Positions 1 through 5,792 of a stretch of DNA of 6,272 bases are shown one piece after another. This DNA comes from Spirochaetales bacterium (GTDB taxonomy: Bacteria; Spirochaetota; Spirochaetia; DSM-16054; Sediminispirochaetaceae). The translations under genes and the position numbers were made by a program. Position 1 is the first letter of the stretch. Each line of letters starts with the position of its first letter. The DNA is taken from NCBI GenBank assembly GCA_021767325.1, contig JAASTM010000157.1, forward strand, positions 1 to 6,272. Reading direction: 5' to 3'. Below the pieces are notes generated by a model. It was given only the letters and a program-made list of their open reading frames with translations, was not told the origin of the DNA and did no database searches.

Positions 1-1
1 G

Positions 2-76
2 CTATTCATCCTGTTTCTGATTTTCCAGAAACACCTGATCCGCGGCATATCAATGTCGAGCGGCGGAAAATATTGA
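2..76 (+). CDS. C-terminal end of a MalG-type ABC transporter permease (5' partial)
   Basis: Frame 2 is open from the left edge to a TGA at 74-76 and gives 24 residues. It reads as a hydrophobic run (LFILFLIF) followed by QKHLIRGISMSSGGKY. Binding-protein-dependent sugar permeases of the MalG/UgpE type (BPD_transp_1 family) characteristically end in this way: a last transmembrane helix, then a short cytoplasmic tail like 'FQRYFVRGIxxGAxKG'. The solute-binding lipoprotein gene starts 48 bp downstream on the same strand, which supports the call. The protein would be an inner-membrane subunit that forms half of the translocation channel. Only the tail is visible, so the substrate cannot be judged, and the family call rests on this short tail plus context. 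Confidence 0.8.
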   Translation, partial: LFILFLIFQKHLIRGISMSSGGKY

Positions 77-112
77 GTTCATAATTTTGGATCCCTATGG
101 TCCAACAAAATA

Positions 113-118
113 AAGGAG
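113..118 (+). promoter_or_regulatory. Strong Shine-Dalgarno of the solute-binding protein gene
   Basis: AAGGAG lies 6 bases before the ATG at 125, a near-ideal ribosome-binding site that fixes this start. Just upstream, TTGGA (87-91) and TCCAA (101-105) can form a small 5-bp stem with a 9-base loop. It has no U-tract and is too weak to be called a terminator. Confidence 0.85.
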
Positions 119-124
119 AATTGT

Positions 125-1465
125 ATGAAGAAAATGACAATGCTTATTACGGCTTTGATCCTCACTCTTCTGCTGCTGACAGGCTGCAGCGGCGAAAAGG
201 AGAGTGCAGCGGCGGAAGGTGATGCTGCAGAGGACGAAGTGGTAGTGCTGGAATTGGCCCGTTTTTTCGGTGAACCGGACGACGAGCTCATGGATTCGAC
301 CGATCTGAGCGAGGCAAACTCGGAGGCCGCAACGATCCAAATTCTCACCAACATCTTCAACGCAGAGCACAAAGGCGAGATTCGGGTAGAAAAGCTCGGC
401 GGTAGCGCCTGGGGCAACTATTACGACCAGTTGAATACCACCTTCGCCGCCAACGATCCTCCCGATGTGGCGGTTATGCACCAGTCGAATATGCCGGCTT
501 ATGCATCCCGCGACCTGCTCGTTGAATTGGATGATTATTACACAGAATACGAGCTGAACCCTTCCGACTGGACCGCACCGGCCAAGAAAGCTGTCTCCTA
601 TAAAGGCGCATCCTTCGGAGTTCCTTTTGATCTGCATGCCAACCTTCTGCATGTAAACGTGGATCTTTTCAAGCAGGCCGGCCTGGTGGATGAAAATGGA
701 GTACCGATACTTCCCACCAGTACCGAAGAATGGTTCGAACAGGCTCAGACCATGAAAGAGAAAACCGGAAAACTGTACTGGGTAGAAGATGCAACCCAAT
801 TCCCCATATCCTTCCGTCTGTTTCACTCCCTCATGGAACAGCAGGGAGTACCGGTTGTAAATACCGATTCAGGCCAGGTAAATATCGACTCCGAAGCCGG
901 AAAGGCGGCTCTACAGTTCATGCTGCAGCGATTCGAAGAAGGCTACTCCGACCCCAATGCCGACTACACGGCTGCCCAACAGCTTTTTATGAACGGCGAA
1001 GCAGCAATCGAAATGAACGGCACCTGGGTGGTAGACCAGTACAGCCAGGAGCTGACCTTCGATTACCGCGCTATGAACTTCCCGAATCTGATGGGAAAAA
1101 AGAAGGTATGGGCCAACAGCCACATGTGGGTCATACCCAAGCAGGAGGAAGGCAACCGCCAGTATGAGGCGGCCATGGAGTTCTGTAAATTCCTGAGCAA
1201 CCACGTGTACGAGTGGGCGGCCGGATCCGGGCATATTGCGCCCCGCAAGAGTGCTTTGCAGAAACTGGCTGATAATAATGTGCCTCAGCGGGCCAACTAT
1301 GCAGAGACGGCCTCGAATGCGGCTACCTTTCCTCCCGTCATCAGCTACTCCAACATAGAGACCATCATCAAAGAGGAGATCGAGAAGACCTGGCTGTTGG
1401 GTAACAGCGTTGACAGCGTACTCGAGCAGGCTCAGAAGCGTGTGGAAGCGGTACTGAACGAATAA
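125..1465 (+). CDS. ABC transporter solute-binding lipoprotein (family 1, sugar type)
   Basis: This is a 446-residue extracytoplasmic solute-binding protein that would deliver a substrate, most likely a carbohydrate, to the permease encoded upstream. The N-terminus is a classic lipoprotein signal: MKK, a hydrophobic core, then the lipobox LLTGC with Cys21 as the predicted lipidated residue. An acidic, Ala-rich linker (about residues 24-40) follows. The mature part has hallmarks of the SBP_bac_1 / SBP_bac_8 families. These include a DPPDVAVMH segment near 111-119, PFDLHANLLHVNVDLFKQAGL-like text around 167-187 (compare the usual 'P...lyYNkdlFekaGl'), and GEAAIEMNGTW near 291-301 (the conserved 'GkaAM...G.W'). 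Length is typical of the family. The Shine-Dalgarno is strong, and a terminator begins 22 bp after the stop. The gene therefore seems to be last in its operon, which is less usual than the SBP-first order. No ATPase gene is in view. Sugar specificity is inferred only from the family. Confidence 0.93.
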   Translation: MKKMTMLITALILTLLLLTGCSGEKESAAAEGDAAEDEVVVLELARFFGEPDDELMDSTDLSEANSEAATIQILTNIFNAEHKGEIRVEKLGGSAWGNYYDQLNTTFAANDPPDVAVMHQSNMPAYASRDLLVELDDYYTEYELNPSDWTAPAKKAVSYKGASFGVPFDLHANLLHVNVDLFKQAGLVDENGVPILPTSTEEWFEQAQTMKEKTGKLYWVEDATQFPISFRLFHSLMEQQGVPVVNTDSGQVNIDSEAGKAALQFMLQRFEEGYSDPNADYTAAQQLFMNGEAAIEMNGTWVVDQYSQELTFDYRAMNFPNLMGKKKVWANSHMWVIPKQEEGNRQYEAAMEFCKFLSNHVYEWAAGSGHIAPRKSALQKLADNNVPQRANYAETASNAATFPPVISYSNIETIIKEEIEKTWLLGNSVDSVLEQAQKRVEAVLNE

Positions 1466-1486
1466 TCCGCCTCAAACGCAGACGAG

Positions 1487-1524
1487 AACGGGGCCGCCGG
1501 ATAACGGGGCCCCGTTTTTATTTT
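1487..1524 (+). terminator. Rho-independent terminator after the solute-binding protein gene
   Basis: AACGGGGCC (1487-1495) pairs perfectly with GGCCCCGTT (1508-1516) across a 12-base loop, and TTTTTATTTT runs from 1515 to 1524. The GC-rich 9-bp stem followed directly by a T-tract is a textbook intrinsic terminator for + strand transcription. On the - strand the same hairpin is followed by CTCGTCTGCG, with no T-run, so it should not end tetR transcripts efficiently. The tetR stop codon (1518-1520) lies inside this T-tract. Confidence 0.92.
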
Positions 1525-2165
1525 AGACCAGCCTGCAGCCACTCCGTGACGCTGCGCACATCTTCTTTTAATCTGGAAAACTCTTCATCACTTTCCTCGT
1601 TCCAGGCCGCTTTGAGATTCGCGCGAAAAGAGTAATCGAAAAAGAGAGCGGCCAGAATACGGCCGGCGCTGCGGCAGTCGACAGGTGCGGCGATACGACC
1701 GGCGCTCTGCATATTTTCCAAAAGAGCAGTTAAAAAGTCCCGCGGGGCATTTAACAGCTGTTCCTCAATAGTTGTGCGGGCGGTCTCGTAACGATACTGA
1801 CTGATCATCAGCATTCGCCAGGTAAGCAGCGTTTCGCGGTCCGCACGGCCGAAAAAACGCCTCGCTCCCTCAATTAGGTAGTCGGCCAGAACGAAATCCT
1901 CGTCCGTTGCGAAGGTTTCCACCGGCGGCAGCCTGAACCCCGGGTCAATCAGATTGTTCTTCAACCGCTCCAGAATTACATAGAGCAGCGCAGATTTGTT
2001 CTTGTAATGGTTATACAGACTGGCCTCATTCAGATGCAGAGCCCGGGTAATGTCGCGGACCGAAACCGCATCGAATCCTTTAGCGGCGAACAGCTCAAGT
2101 GCCTTCTGGAAAATACGCTCTTTGGTGGAAACCGGTCCCTGTTCGGTCTTTGTAGGTCGTCCCAT
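1518..2165 (-). CDS. TetR/AcrR-family transcriptional regulator
   Basis: This 215-residue protein would act as a ligand-responsive DNA-binding dimer in the cytoplasm. The N-terminal TetR_N domain is clear at about residues 14-62. STKERIFQKALELFAAKGFD forms the first helix and turn. SVRDITRALHLNEASLYNHYKNK is the helix-turn-helix with the diagnostic 'LYxHYxNK' end. The remaining ~150 residues are the helical ligand-binding and dimerisation region, which diverges between family members and does not reveal the ligand. The opening MGRPTKTEQ is a common TetR N-terminus and supports the ATG at 2165. However, no Shine-Dalgarno is visible before it, and the in-frame upstream codons reach a TGA at 2187-2189. 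The gene is divergent from the lipoprotein hydrolase and shares a 123-bp control region containing two operator-like repeats, so autorepression and local control are the likely mode. Confidence 0.93.
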   Translation of the reverse strand: MGRPTKTEQGPVSTKERIFQKALELFAAKGFDAVSVRDITRALHLNEASLYNHYKNKSALLYVILERLKNNLIDPGFRLPPVETFATDEDFVLADYLIEGARRFFGRADRETLLTWRMLMISQYRYETARTTIEEQLLNAPRDFLTALLENMQSAGRIAAPVDCRSAGRILAALFFDYSFRANLKAAWNEESDEEFSRLKEDVRSVTEWLQAGLK

Positions 2166-2174
2166 ACGCCCATT

Positions 2175-2203
2175 TTTACAGAAAATTCAAAATAAATCAA
2201 CAA
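2175..2203 (-). promoter_or_regulatory. Candidate tetR promoter
   Basis: On the - strand, TTGTTG (2198-2203) and TGTAAA (2175-2180) are 17 bp apart, a weak sigma70-type match (3/6 and 4/6). An alternative is TATACA (2231-2236) with TATAAA (2207-2212) at an 18-bp spacing, which has the better -10. Both overlap operator copy 1 (2190-2213), as expected for an autorepressed gene. The first would give a transcript beginning only a few bases before the ATG, which would fit the missing Shine-Dalgarno. I cannot choose between them from sequence alone. Confidence 0.35.
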
Positions 2204-2213
2204 TTGTTTATAT
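2190..2213. promoter_or_regulatory. Operator-like element, copy 1 (TetR-site candidate)
   Basis: Read on the - strand, this 24-base stretch starts ATATAAACAA and ends GATTTATTT. It matches copy 2 (2234-2257, + strand) at 20 of 24 positions, differing at positions 11, 12, 16 and 23. Its dyad symmetry is weaker than that of copy 2 (7 of 12 pairs), but it also contains the perfect 10-bp palindrome AACAATTGTT (2199-2208). Its centre is 44 bp from that of copy 2, close to four helical turns, so proteins bound at the two sites would sit on about the same DNA face. It overlaps the candidate tetR promoters. Binding by the adjacent TetR is inferred. Confidence 0.6.
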
Positions 2214-2217
2214 TTTG

Positions 2218-2230
2218 AGTGAATTTCACT
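2218..2230. promoter_or_regulatory. Perfect 13-bp dyad between the two operators
   Basis: AGTGAATTTCACT is an uninterrupted palindrome around a central T (2224), with six perfect pairs on each side. It lies in the spacer between the two operator-like copies and abuts the hydrolase -35 element. Its sequence does not resemble the ATAAACAA half-site of the flanking copies, so it may be the site of a different regulator. A chance palindrome in AT-rich DNA cannot be excluded. Confidence 0.4.
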
Positions 2231-2258
2231 TGTATATAAACAAACGTTTATTTATATT
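2230..2258 (+). promoter_or_regulatory. Candidate sigma70-type promoter of the hydrolase gene
   Basis: TTGTAT (2230-2235) and TATATT (2253-2258) are separated by exactly 17 bp. The -10 matches 5 of 6 and the -35 matches TTG plus a weak second half. Transcription would start near 2265, leaving a short leader with AGGAG before the GTG at 2289. Operator copy 2 (2234-2257) fills the spacer between the two hexamers, so a bound repressor would block RNA polymerase directly. Confidence 0.55.
2234..2257. promoter_or_regulatory. Operator-like element, copy 2 (TetR-site candidate)
   Basis: This is a 24-bp inverted repeat with 11 of 12 pairs matching. The left half is ATATAAACAAAC and the right half GTTTATTTATAT; the only mismatch is C2241 against A2250. 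The AAACGTTT core with AT-rich arms resembles operators of several TetR-family regulators. The site occupies the spacer of the candidate hydrolase promoter and is repeated as copy 1 near tetR. This position and duplication make it the best candidate binding site for the neighbouring TetR protein. Confidence 0.68.
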
Positions 2259-2276
2259 ATACATATTCAAGTGGAT

Positions 2277-2281
2277 AGGAG
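2277..2281 (+). promoter_or_regulatory. Shine-Dalgarno that sets the hydrolase start
   Basis: AGGAG lies 7 bases before the GTG at 2289. This favours that GTG over the longer in-frame reading from the GTG at 2271, which overlaps the region just before the ribosome-binding site and would put DRSKP ahead of the signal peptide. Starting at 2289 gives an ideal lipoprotein signal beginning M-K-L. Confidence 0.8.
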
Positions 2282-2288
2282 TAAACCA

Positions 2289-3260
2289 GTGAAACTACAT
2301 GCTATAATACTAGTGATTTGTGGAGGAGTGGTGCTGATGAGCGGTTGTGTATCTCAGAAAACGGCTGATGAGCCGAGCAGTCTGTATAAAAATGCCGAGG
2401 CCAGGCGGATATCCCACGAGAGCTATGACCGGGCGATGGAGCTGTGGAGAGGCGACTACACAGAGGAGTGGGTACACACGGAATACGGCCGCACTCATAT
2501 TATCGTTTCGGGGCCAGAGGACGCAAAACCACTGATTCTCTTACCCGGCCTGTTTGCCGATGCGACTATGTGGTACCCCAATGCCGGCTGCTATGCCCGG
2601 GAGTACCGGGTCTATTCGGTCGACCTGCTGGTGTACGGCGGGAAGAGTGAACCTGCGGGTAAAAAGATTGCAGATATAAGCGACTATGCGGCCTGGTTCG
2701 CTGCCTTACTCGATCATTACGGGTACCGCAGCGCTGCGGTGGCCGGGCTCTCATACGGAAGCTGGCTGGCACTTGCCCTGGCCCGGGAACTACCGGAGCG
2801 TATCTCCGCCCTCATCATGCTGGACCCCTCGGAGACGTTTGCCAAGATGCGCAGCGCAATGATCTGGAAAGGCTTTCGCTATTTCATGTGCTTCCCCAAC
2901 CGCAAAAAATACGCCGAGTTCTTCGACTGGTTGGGCGGCGGCTATTCCGACCCTGAAGTAGACATTTGGTTCGAGCACATGCTTGATGTGATCGAGTACG
3001 GGTCGGTGGGCATGATGGATGTTCCGCAGCATCGGGTATATAGCCCCGAGGAGCTGGATATGGTTACTATGCCCGTATTGGTGCTGGCAGGCAGCAAGCC
3101 GATTATCTACAAAAATCCGCAGAAGTTTGCCGCCAACGCCCGGCGAGCTCTGCCCCACGCCGAGGTCGAACTGGTAGCAGACACCGGACACAGCCTGAAC
3201 ATGGAAAAACCCGCACAGGTAAACTCCAGGGTGCTCCGGTTTTTAGGGGAACACTATTGA
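2289..3260 (+). CDS. Lipoprotein alpha/beta hydrolase (carboxylesterase-like)
   Basis: This 323-residue protein starts at a GTG and has a lipoprotein signal peptide ending in the lipobox LMSGC (Cys20). The hydrolase should therefore be tethered to a membrane facing the periplasm or the cell surface. The alpha/beta-hydrolase fold is clear: LILLPGLFAD (about 82-91) supplies the oxyanion loop, VYSVDLLVYGGKSE follows, and AGLSYGS (about 152-158) is the GxSxG nucleophile elbow with Ser155. DTGHSLNMEKP near the C-terminus gives the catalytic His301. The C-terminal style ('aGHxLNMEqP...vN.rvL.FL') resembles the carboxylesterase/YbfK-type hydrolases. In that group an acidic residue is expected in the loop after strand 7, but here the text is LAGSKPIIYKNP with no Asp or Glu. 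Asp179 in MLDPSET, after strand 6, could serve instead. Substrate unknown; an ester or lipid is plausible. The gene is divergent from tetR and probably repressed by it. Confidence 0.87.
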   Translation: MKLHAIILVICGGVVLMSGCVSQKTADEPSSLYKNAEARRISHESYDRAMELWRGDYTEEWVHTEYGRTHIIVSGPEDAKPLILLPGLFADATMWYPNAGCYAREYRVYSVDLLVYGGKSEPAGKKIADISDYAAWFAALLDHYGYRSAAVAGLSYGSWLALALARELPERISALIMLDPSETFAKMRSAMIWKGFRYFMCFPNRKKYAEFFDWLGGGYSDPEVDIWFEHMLDVIEYGSVGMMDVPQHRVYSPEELDMVTMPVLVLAGSKPIIYKNPQKFAANARRALPHAEVELVADTGHSLNMEKPAQVNSRVLRFLGEHY

Positions 3261-3298
3261 AGATGCCATGCATATAATGCGGCCCATGCGGACCCCGG

Positions 3299-3327
3299 TT
3301 GCGTAGAAAGAAACTGAGCTCTATACT
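3299..3327 (+). promoter_or_regulatory. Candidate internal promoter before the FAD oxidoreductase
   Basis: TTGCGT (3299-3304) and TATACT (3322-3327) are 17 bp apart, with 3/6 and 5/6 matches to the sigma70 consensus. The predicted transcription start falls at about 3334-3336, right at the ATG at 3336, which would make the message leaderless. A second AT-rich hexamer, a perfect TATAAT at 3273-3278 flanked by GCAT/ATGC arms, has no convincing -35 partner. The evidence is a consensus match only. Confidence 0.35.
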
Positions 3328-3335
3328 TGGGACAT

Positions 3336-4847
3336 ATGGATAAGAATAACCCCCAAAAGCACATAGACAGAGCCGCCCGAATGATTCGCCGTTGGGCCGG
3401 TATAAAACAGACACCGCAAAGGAAAAGCGCTCCACCGGAACTACACCAGACCCGTTACCGGCCCGGTGCCTTTGCCGCAGTGCAGAGCAACGGTCACACG
3501 GTAACCGAACCGGGCCGTCGAATCCCGGTTCTCGAAAGCTGCGAGGTGTTAGTGGTGGGCGGCGGCCCGGCCGGCATCTCGGCGGCTCTGGCCGCCCGCC
3601 GGAGTGGAGCCGACACGCTGCTGATGGAGCGCTTCGGCTGTTTCGGAGGAGTTATTACCACTGTCGGGATGGAGACGCTCGCCTGGTACCGTTATGAGGG
3701 TACTATCGAATCCGAAGGCATCGGGATAGAGATGGAAAGACTGGCCTCCCGCATGGGCGGAACTACCAAGTGGCCCTACAATGACAGTCAGTGCCTCGAC
3801 GCCGATATCTTCAAAGTAGTTGCTGATGATCTGCTGACCGAGGCTGGTGTACGTCCTCTGCTGCATACGATGGCTGTTGAAACTATAGTGGAAGACGGCC
3901 GGATCAAAGGGGTCATTACCGAGAGTAAGTCAGGCCGGCAGGCGATCCTGGCCGAAAGGGTTATCGACTGTACCGGCGATGCCGATATAGCGCATCTGTC
4001 CGGCTGCAGTTATCACAAACTCCCCAAGGAAGAGATGCTGGGAGTAAGCACCGTATTCAGCTGCGCCGGCGTCGATCCGCAGCGATTCCTCGAGTATGCC
4101 CGGTCGCATCCTAAAAAGTATGCCGACTGGGCTACCGAGTGGACACCAGCCACTACCGGAAAGGAAGACGAGCTCTTGACTCCTTACCTGGGTGAGGAGT
4201 TCGAGCGGGCCAAACAGATGGGGGTCATTGCAAAAGATGTCGAGCTGGGCGGCACATGGTCGGCCCTTTCGGAGGCCGGCGAAGCAACCAACCTCAATCT
4301 GGTGTACATGAAGGGCTACGATGCAACGGATGTCCGTGATCTGACCGAGGCCTCGCAGCGGGGCCGCAAAGAGGCGATGGAAGCTCTGAAAGCGCTGAAG
4401 GCGGTAGTCCCGGGTTTTGAGAATGCCAAACTGCGCAACTTTTCGATGACTCTCGGAGTCCGCGATAGCCGTAAGATCAACGGCCGCTACCGCCTCACCG
4501 AACAGGACGTGACCAGTCAGGCGGTATTCAAGGATTCGATCGGTATTTTCCCTGAGTTTTTGGACGGCTACAACATCCTGGTGCTTCCGAGTACCGGACG
4601 CTTTTTTCAGGTACCCTATGGCTGTATGGTTCCGGATGCGGTCGACAATCTGCTGGTAGCCGGACGGGCGGTGGCCGGTGACCGCGTGTCACACACGGCC
4701 ATGCGCAACATGATGGGCTGCACCGTCACTGGACAGGGTGCCGGTATCGCCGCGGCGGTTTCGCTGCGCGAGCAGAGTTCCACTGACCAGGTCGACATCA
4801 CTGCGGTTCAGAGTGAACTGAAACGGCAGGGCGTGCGGCTGGAATAA
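3336..4847 (+). CDS. FAD-dependent oxidoreductase, FAD_oxidored (PF12831) type
   Basis: This protein of 503 residues (from the ATG) is a soluble flavoenzyme of unknown substrate. The Rossmann FAD-binding motif is VLVVGGGPAGISAALAA near residues 71-87 (GGGPAG at 75-80), followed by LLMERFGCFGG at about 95-105. VIDCTGDADIAHLSG further on is the second conserved FAD/NAD contact ('viDaTGDgdla...G'). NLLVAGRAVAGDRVSHTAMRNMMGC then VTGQGAGIAAAVSL near the C-terminus is the family's closing signature. A basic, non-hydrophobic ~65-residue extension precedes the flavin domain; it is not a signal peptide. The start is uncertain: an in-frame TTG at 3327 adds three residues, ATG 3381 would remove 15, and none has a good Shine-Dalgarno. 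The gene lies 75 bp after the hydrolase with no terminator between, so co-transcription is likely, perhaps with help from its own promoter. A redox role on a small molecule is inferred from the family only. Confidence 0.88.
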   Translation: MDKNNPQKHIDRAARMIRRWAGIKQTPQRKSAPPELHQTRYRPGAFAAVQSNGHTVTEPGRRIPVLESCEVLVVGGGPAGISAALAARRSGADTLLMERFGCFGGVITTVGMETLAWYRYEGTIESEGIGIEMERLASRMGGTTKWPYNDSQCLDADIFKVVADDLLTEAGVRPLLHTMAVETIVEDGRIKGVITESKSGRQAILAERVIDCTGDADIAHLSGCSYHKLPKEEMLGVSTVFSCAGVDPQRFLEYARSHPKKYADWATEWTPATTGKEDELLTPYLGEEFERAKQMGVIAKDVELGGTWSALSEAGEATNLNLVYMKGYDATDVRDLTEASQRGRKEAMEALKALKAVVPGFENAKLRNFSMTLGVRDSRKINGRYRLTEQDVTSQAVFKDSIGIFPEFLDGYNILVLPSTGRFFQVPYGCMVPDAVDNLLVAGRAVAGDRVSHTAMRNMMGCTVTGQGAGIAAAVSLREQSSTDQVDITAVQSELKRQGVRLE

Positions 4848-4896
4848 TACCGCCGGTCGTCTTGAGTTGGAAGCTGTGCCGGCCGATTATATAGCT

Positions 4897-5772
4897 ATGA
4901 AATCACCTATCGTCTACAGTGCGGGCCTACTGCTCATGAGCCTGCTTTTACTGTGTACCGGTTGCGCAAGCCAAGAGATCCCCGAACCTGCACCGCTACC
5001 ACAAACGGGCCCGCCAACCCTCGAACATCGATCAACCGAAGCCGAAGTAGTCTCATTCGAAACCGCAGAGCTGCGGGCTGAGTTTTTGCTGCGGAACCCC
5101 GGCGGGTTTCCGCTCAGGCTGGAGCACTACCACTACTCACTCGAGGGCGGGCTCAGCAGTGCCCCACAATCGGAGCATCGAGAACCGGGGCTCAGCATAG
5201 CGCCCGGCGGCGAGAAAGTTATCGAACTGAACCTAGAGCTGCCGCTGGGAGCACCACAGCCGGCTGATCCGGAAGCCCTGCAGCCGGAGCTGGAATTTTC
5301 CCTCACCTTGGAGGCACAGGTGTCTGAAGGCAGTGGCGAACGCCGGCTGCTCAGCGCGTCAGCTGTGGGCAGCATCCAGCGGCCTGAGCTCCCGCAGGTG
5401 AGTGTACCGGAGGTCATTATCCGTCAGTTCGAAACCAGGATAATCAGGCTGGAGTATGTGGTGGAAGTGCGCAATCCGAACTCCTTTGCAGTGCGCTATA
5501 CACCGCAGCCCCACGAGTTCTCATTTGCCGGTAAACCCTGGGTTCGGGAAGCACTGCCCGGGGAGTTTCGCCTGGAAGCCGGCGACAGCAGAAGCTTTGC
5601 TATGCCACTGCAGATCAACTATATGCAGGCCGGCCGCAGAACCGTGGATATTCTTATCGGTGATAAATCTATGGAGTATGTTTTGACCGGGCAGGCGGAA
5701 GCCAGTCCCGGAGAACAAACCTACAGCTTTTCGTTTGAACGCAGCGGAACCGCTAAAATCATTCGCCCATAG
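4897..5772 (+). CDS. Lipoprotein with two WHy/LEA14-like domains
   Basis: This 291-residue predicted lipoprotein starts at the ATG at 4897, because the next residues form a signal peptide: MKSP, a hydrophobic core, then LCTGC with Cys23. The lipobox is slightly unusual, with Cys rather than Leu at -3. A longer reading from a TTG at 4867 would add ten residues before the signal and is unlikely. A Pro-rich linker (about 28-41) is followed by two similar beta-rich modules. The first (about 45-160) contains EFLLRNPGGFPLRLEHYHYSL and the second (about 168-270) contains VVEVRNPNSFAVRYTPQPHEF. The 'xxNPxxFxlxxxxxxy' pattern is the mark of WHy / LEA_2 domains. Both are followed by an 'L.aG....f.l.l' strand pair. 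Such bacterial proteins are often envelope lipoproteins without a firm biochemical role. It lies 49 bp after the oxidoreductase without a terminator, so it probably belongs to the same transcript. No clear Shine-Dalgarno is visible. Confidence 0.78.
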   Translation: MKSPIVYSAGLLLMSLLLLCTGCASQEIPEPAPLPQTGPPTLEHRSTEAEVVSFETAELRAEFLLRNPGGFPLRLEHYHYSLEGGLSSAPQSEHREPGLSIAPGGEKVIELNLELPLGAPQPADPEALQPELEFSLTLEAQVSEGSGERRLLSASAVGSIQRPELPQVSVPEVIIRQFETRIIRLEYVVEVRNPNSFAVRYTPQPHEFSFAGKPWVREALPGEFRLEAGDSRSFAMPLQINYMQAGRRTVDILIGDKSMEYVLTGQAEASPGEQTYSFSFERSGTAKIIRP

Positions 5773-5792
5773 CAGCCCATAAAAGCGGACGG

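Noticed and set aside
95..826. Long - strand open frame (243 codons) opposite the solute-binding protein gene
   Set aside because: It lies wholly antisense to a well-supported lipoprotein gene, has no recognisable domain, and is rich in Cys/His runs typical of the shadow of a GC-biased gene.
730..1167. + strand frame of 145 codons inside the solute-binding protein gene
   Set aside because: It has low-complexity Arg/Gly-rich text with no family resemblance, in another frame of a clear gene.
2007..2292. Two + strand frames that run from antisense-tetR into the intergenic region
   Set aside because: They overlap the tetR helix-turn-helix coding region and the operator/promoter region, and their products are not protein-like.
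2790..3191. - strand frame of 133 codons opposite the hydrolase
   Set aside because: It is antisense to the conserved hydrolase core and has no domain or ribosome-binding site; it is a shadow frame.
3267..3291. Perfect TATAAT with GCAT/ATGC arms and a repeated ATGCGG after the hydrolase
   Set aside because: No -35 element stands at a proper distance and the repeats are only six bases, so I do not call a promoter or a repeat here.
4849..4857. Palindrome ACCGCCGGT after the oxidoreductase stop, considered as a terminator
   Set aside because: The single-base centre cannot form a hairpin loop with a useful stem and no T-tract follows.
4867..4893. TTGGAA (4867-4872) with TATATA (4888-4893) as a promoter for the WHy lipoprotein
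   Set aside because: The 15-bp spacing is too short for a good sigma70 site and alternative pairings match poorly.
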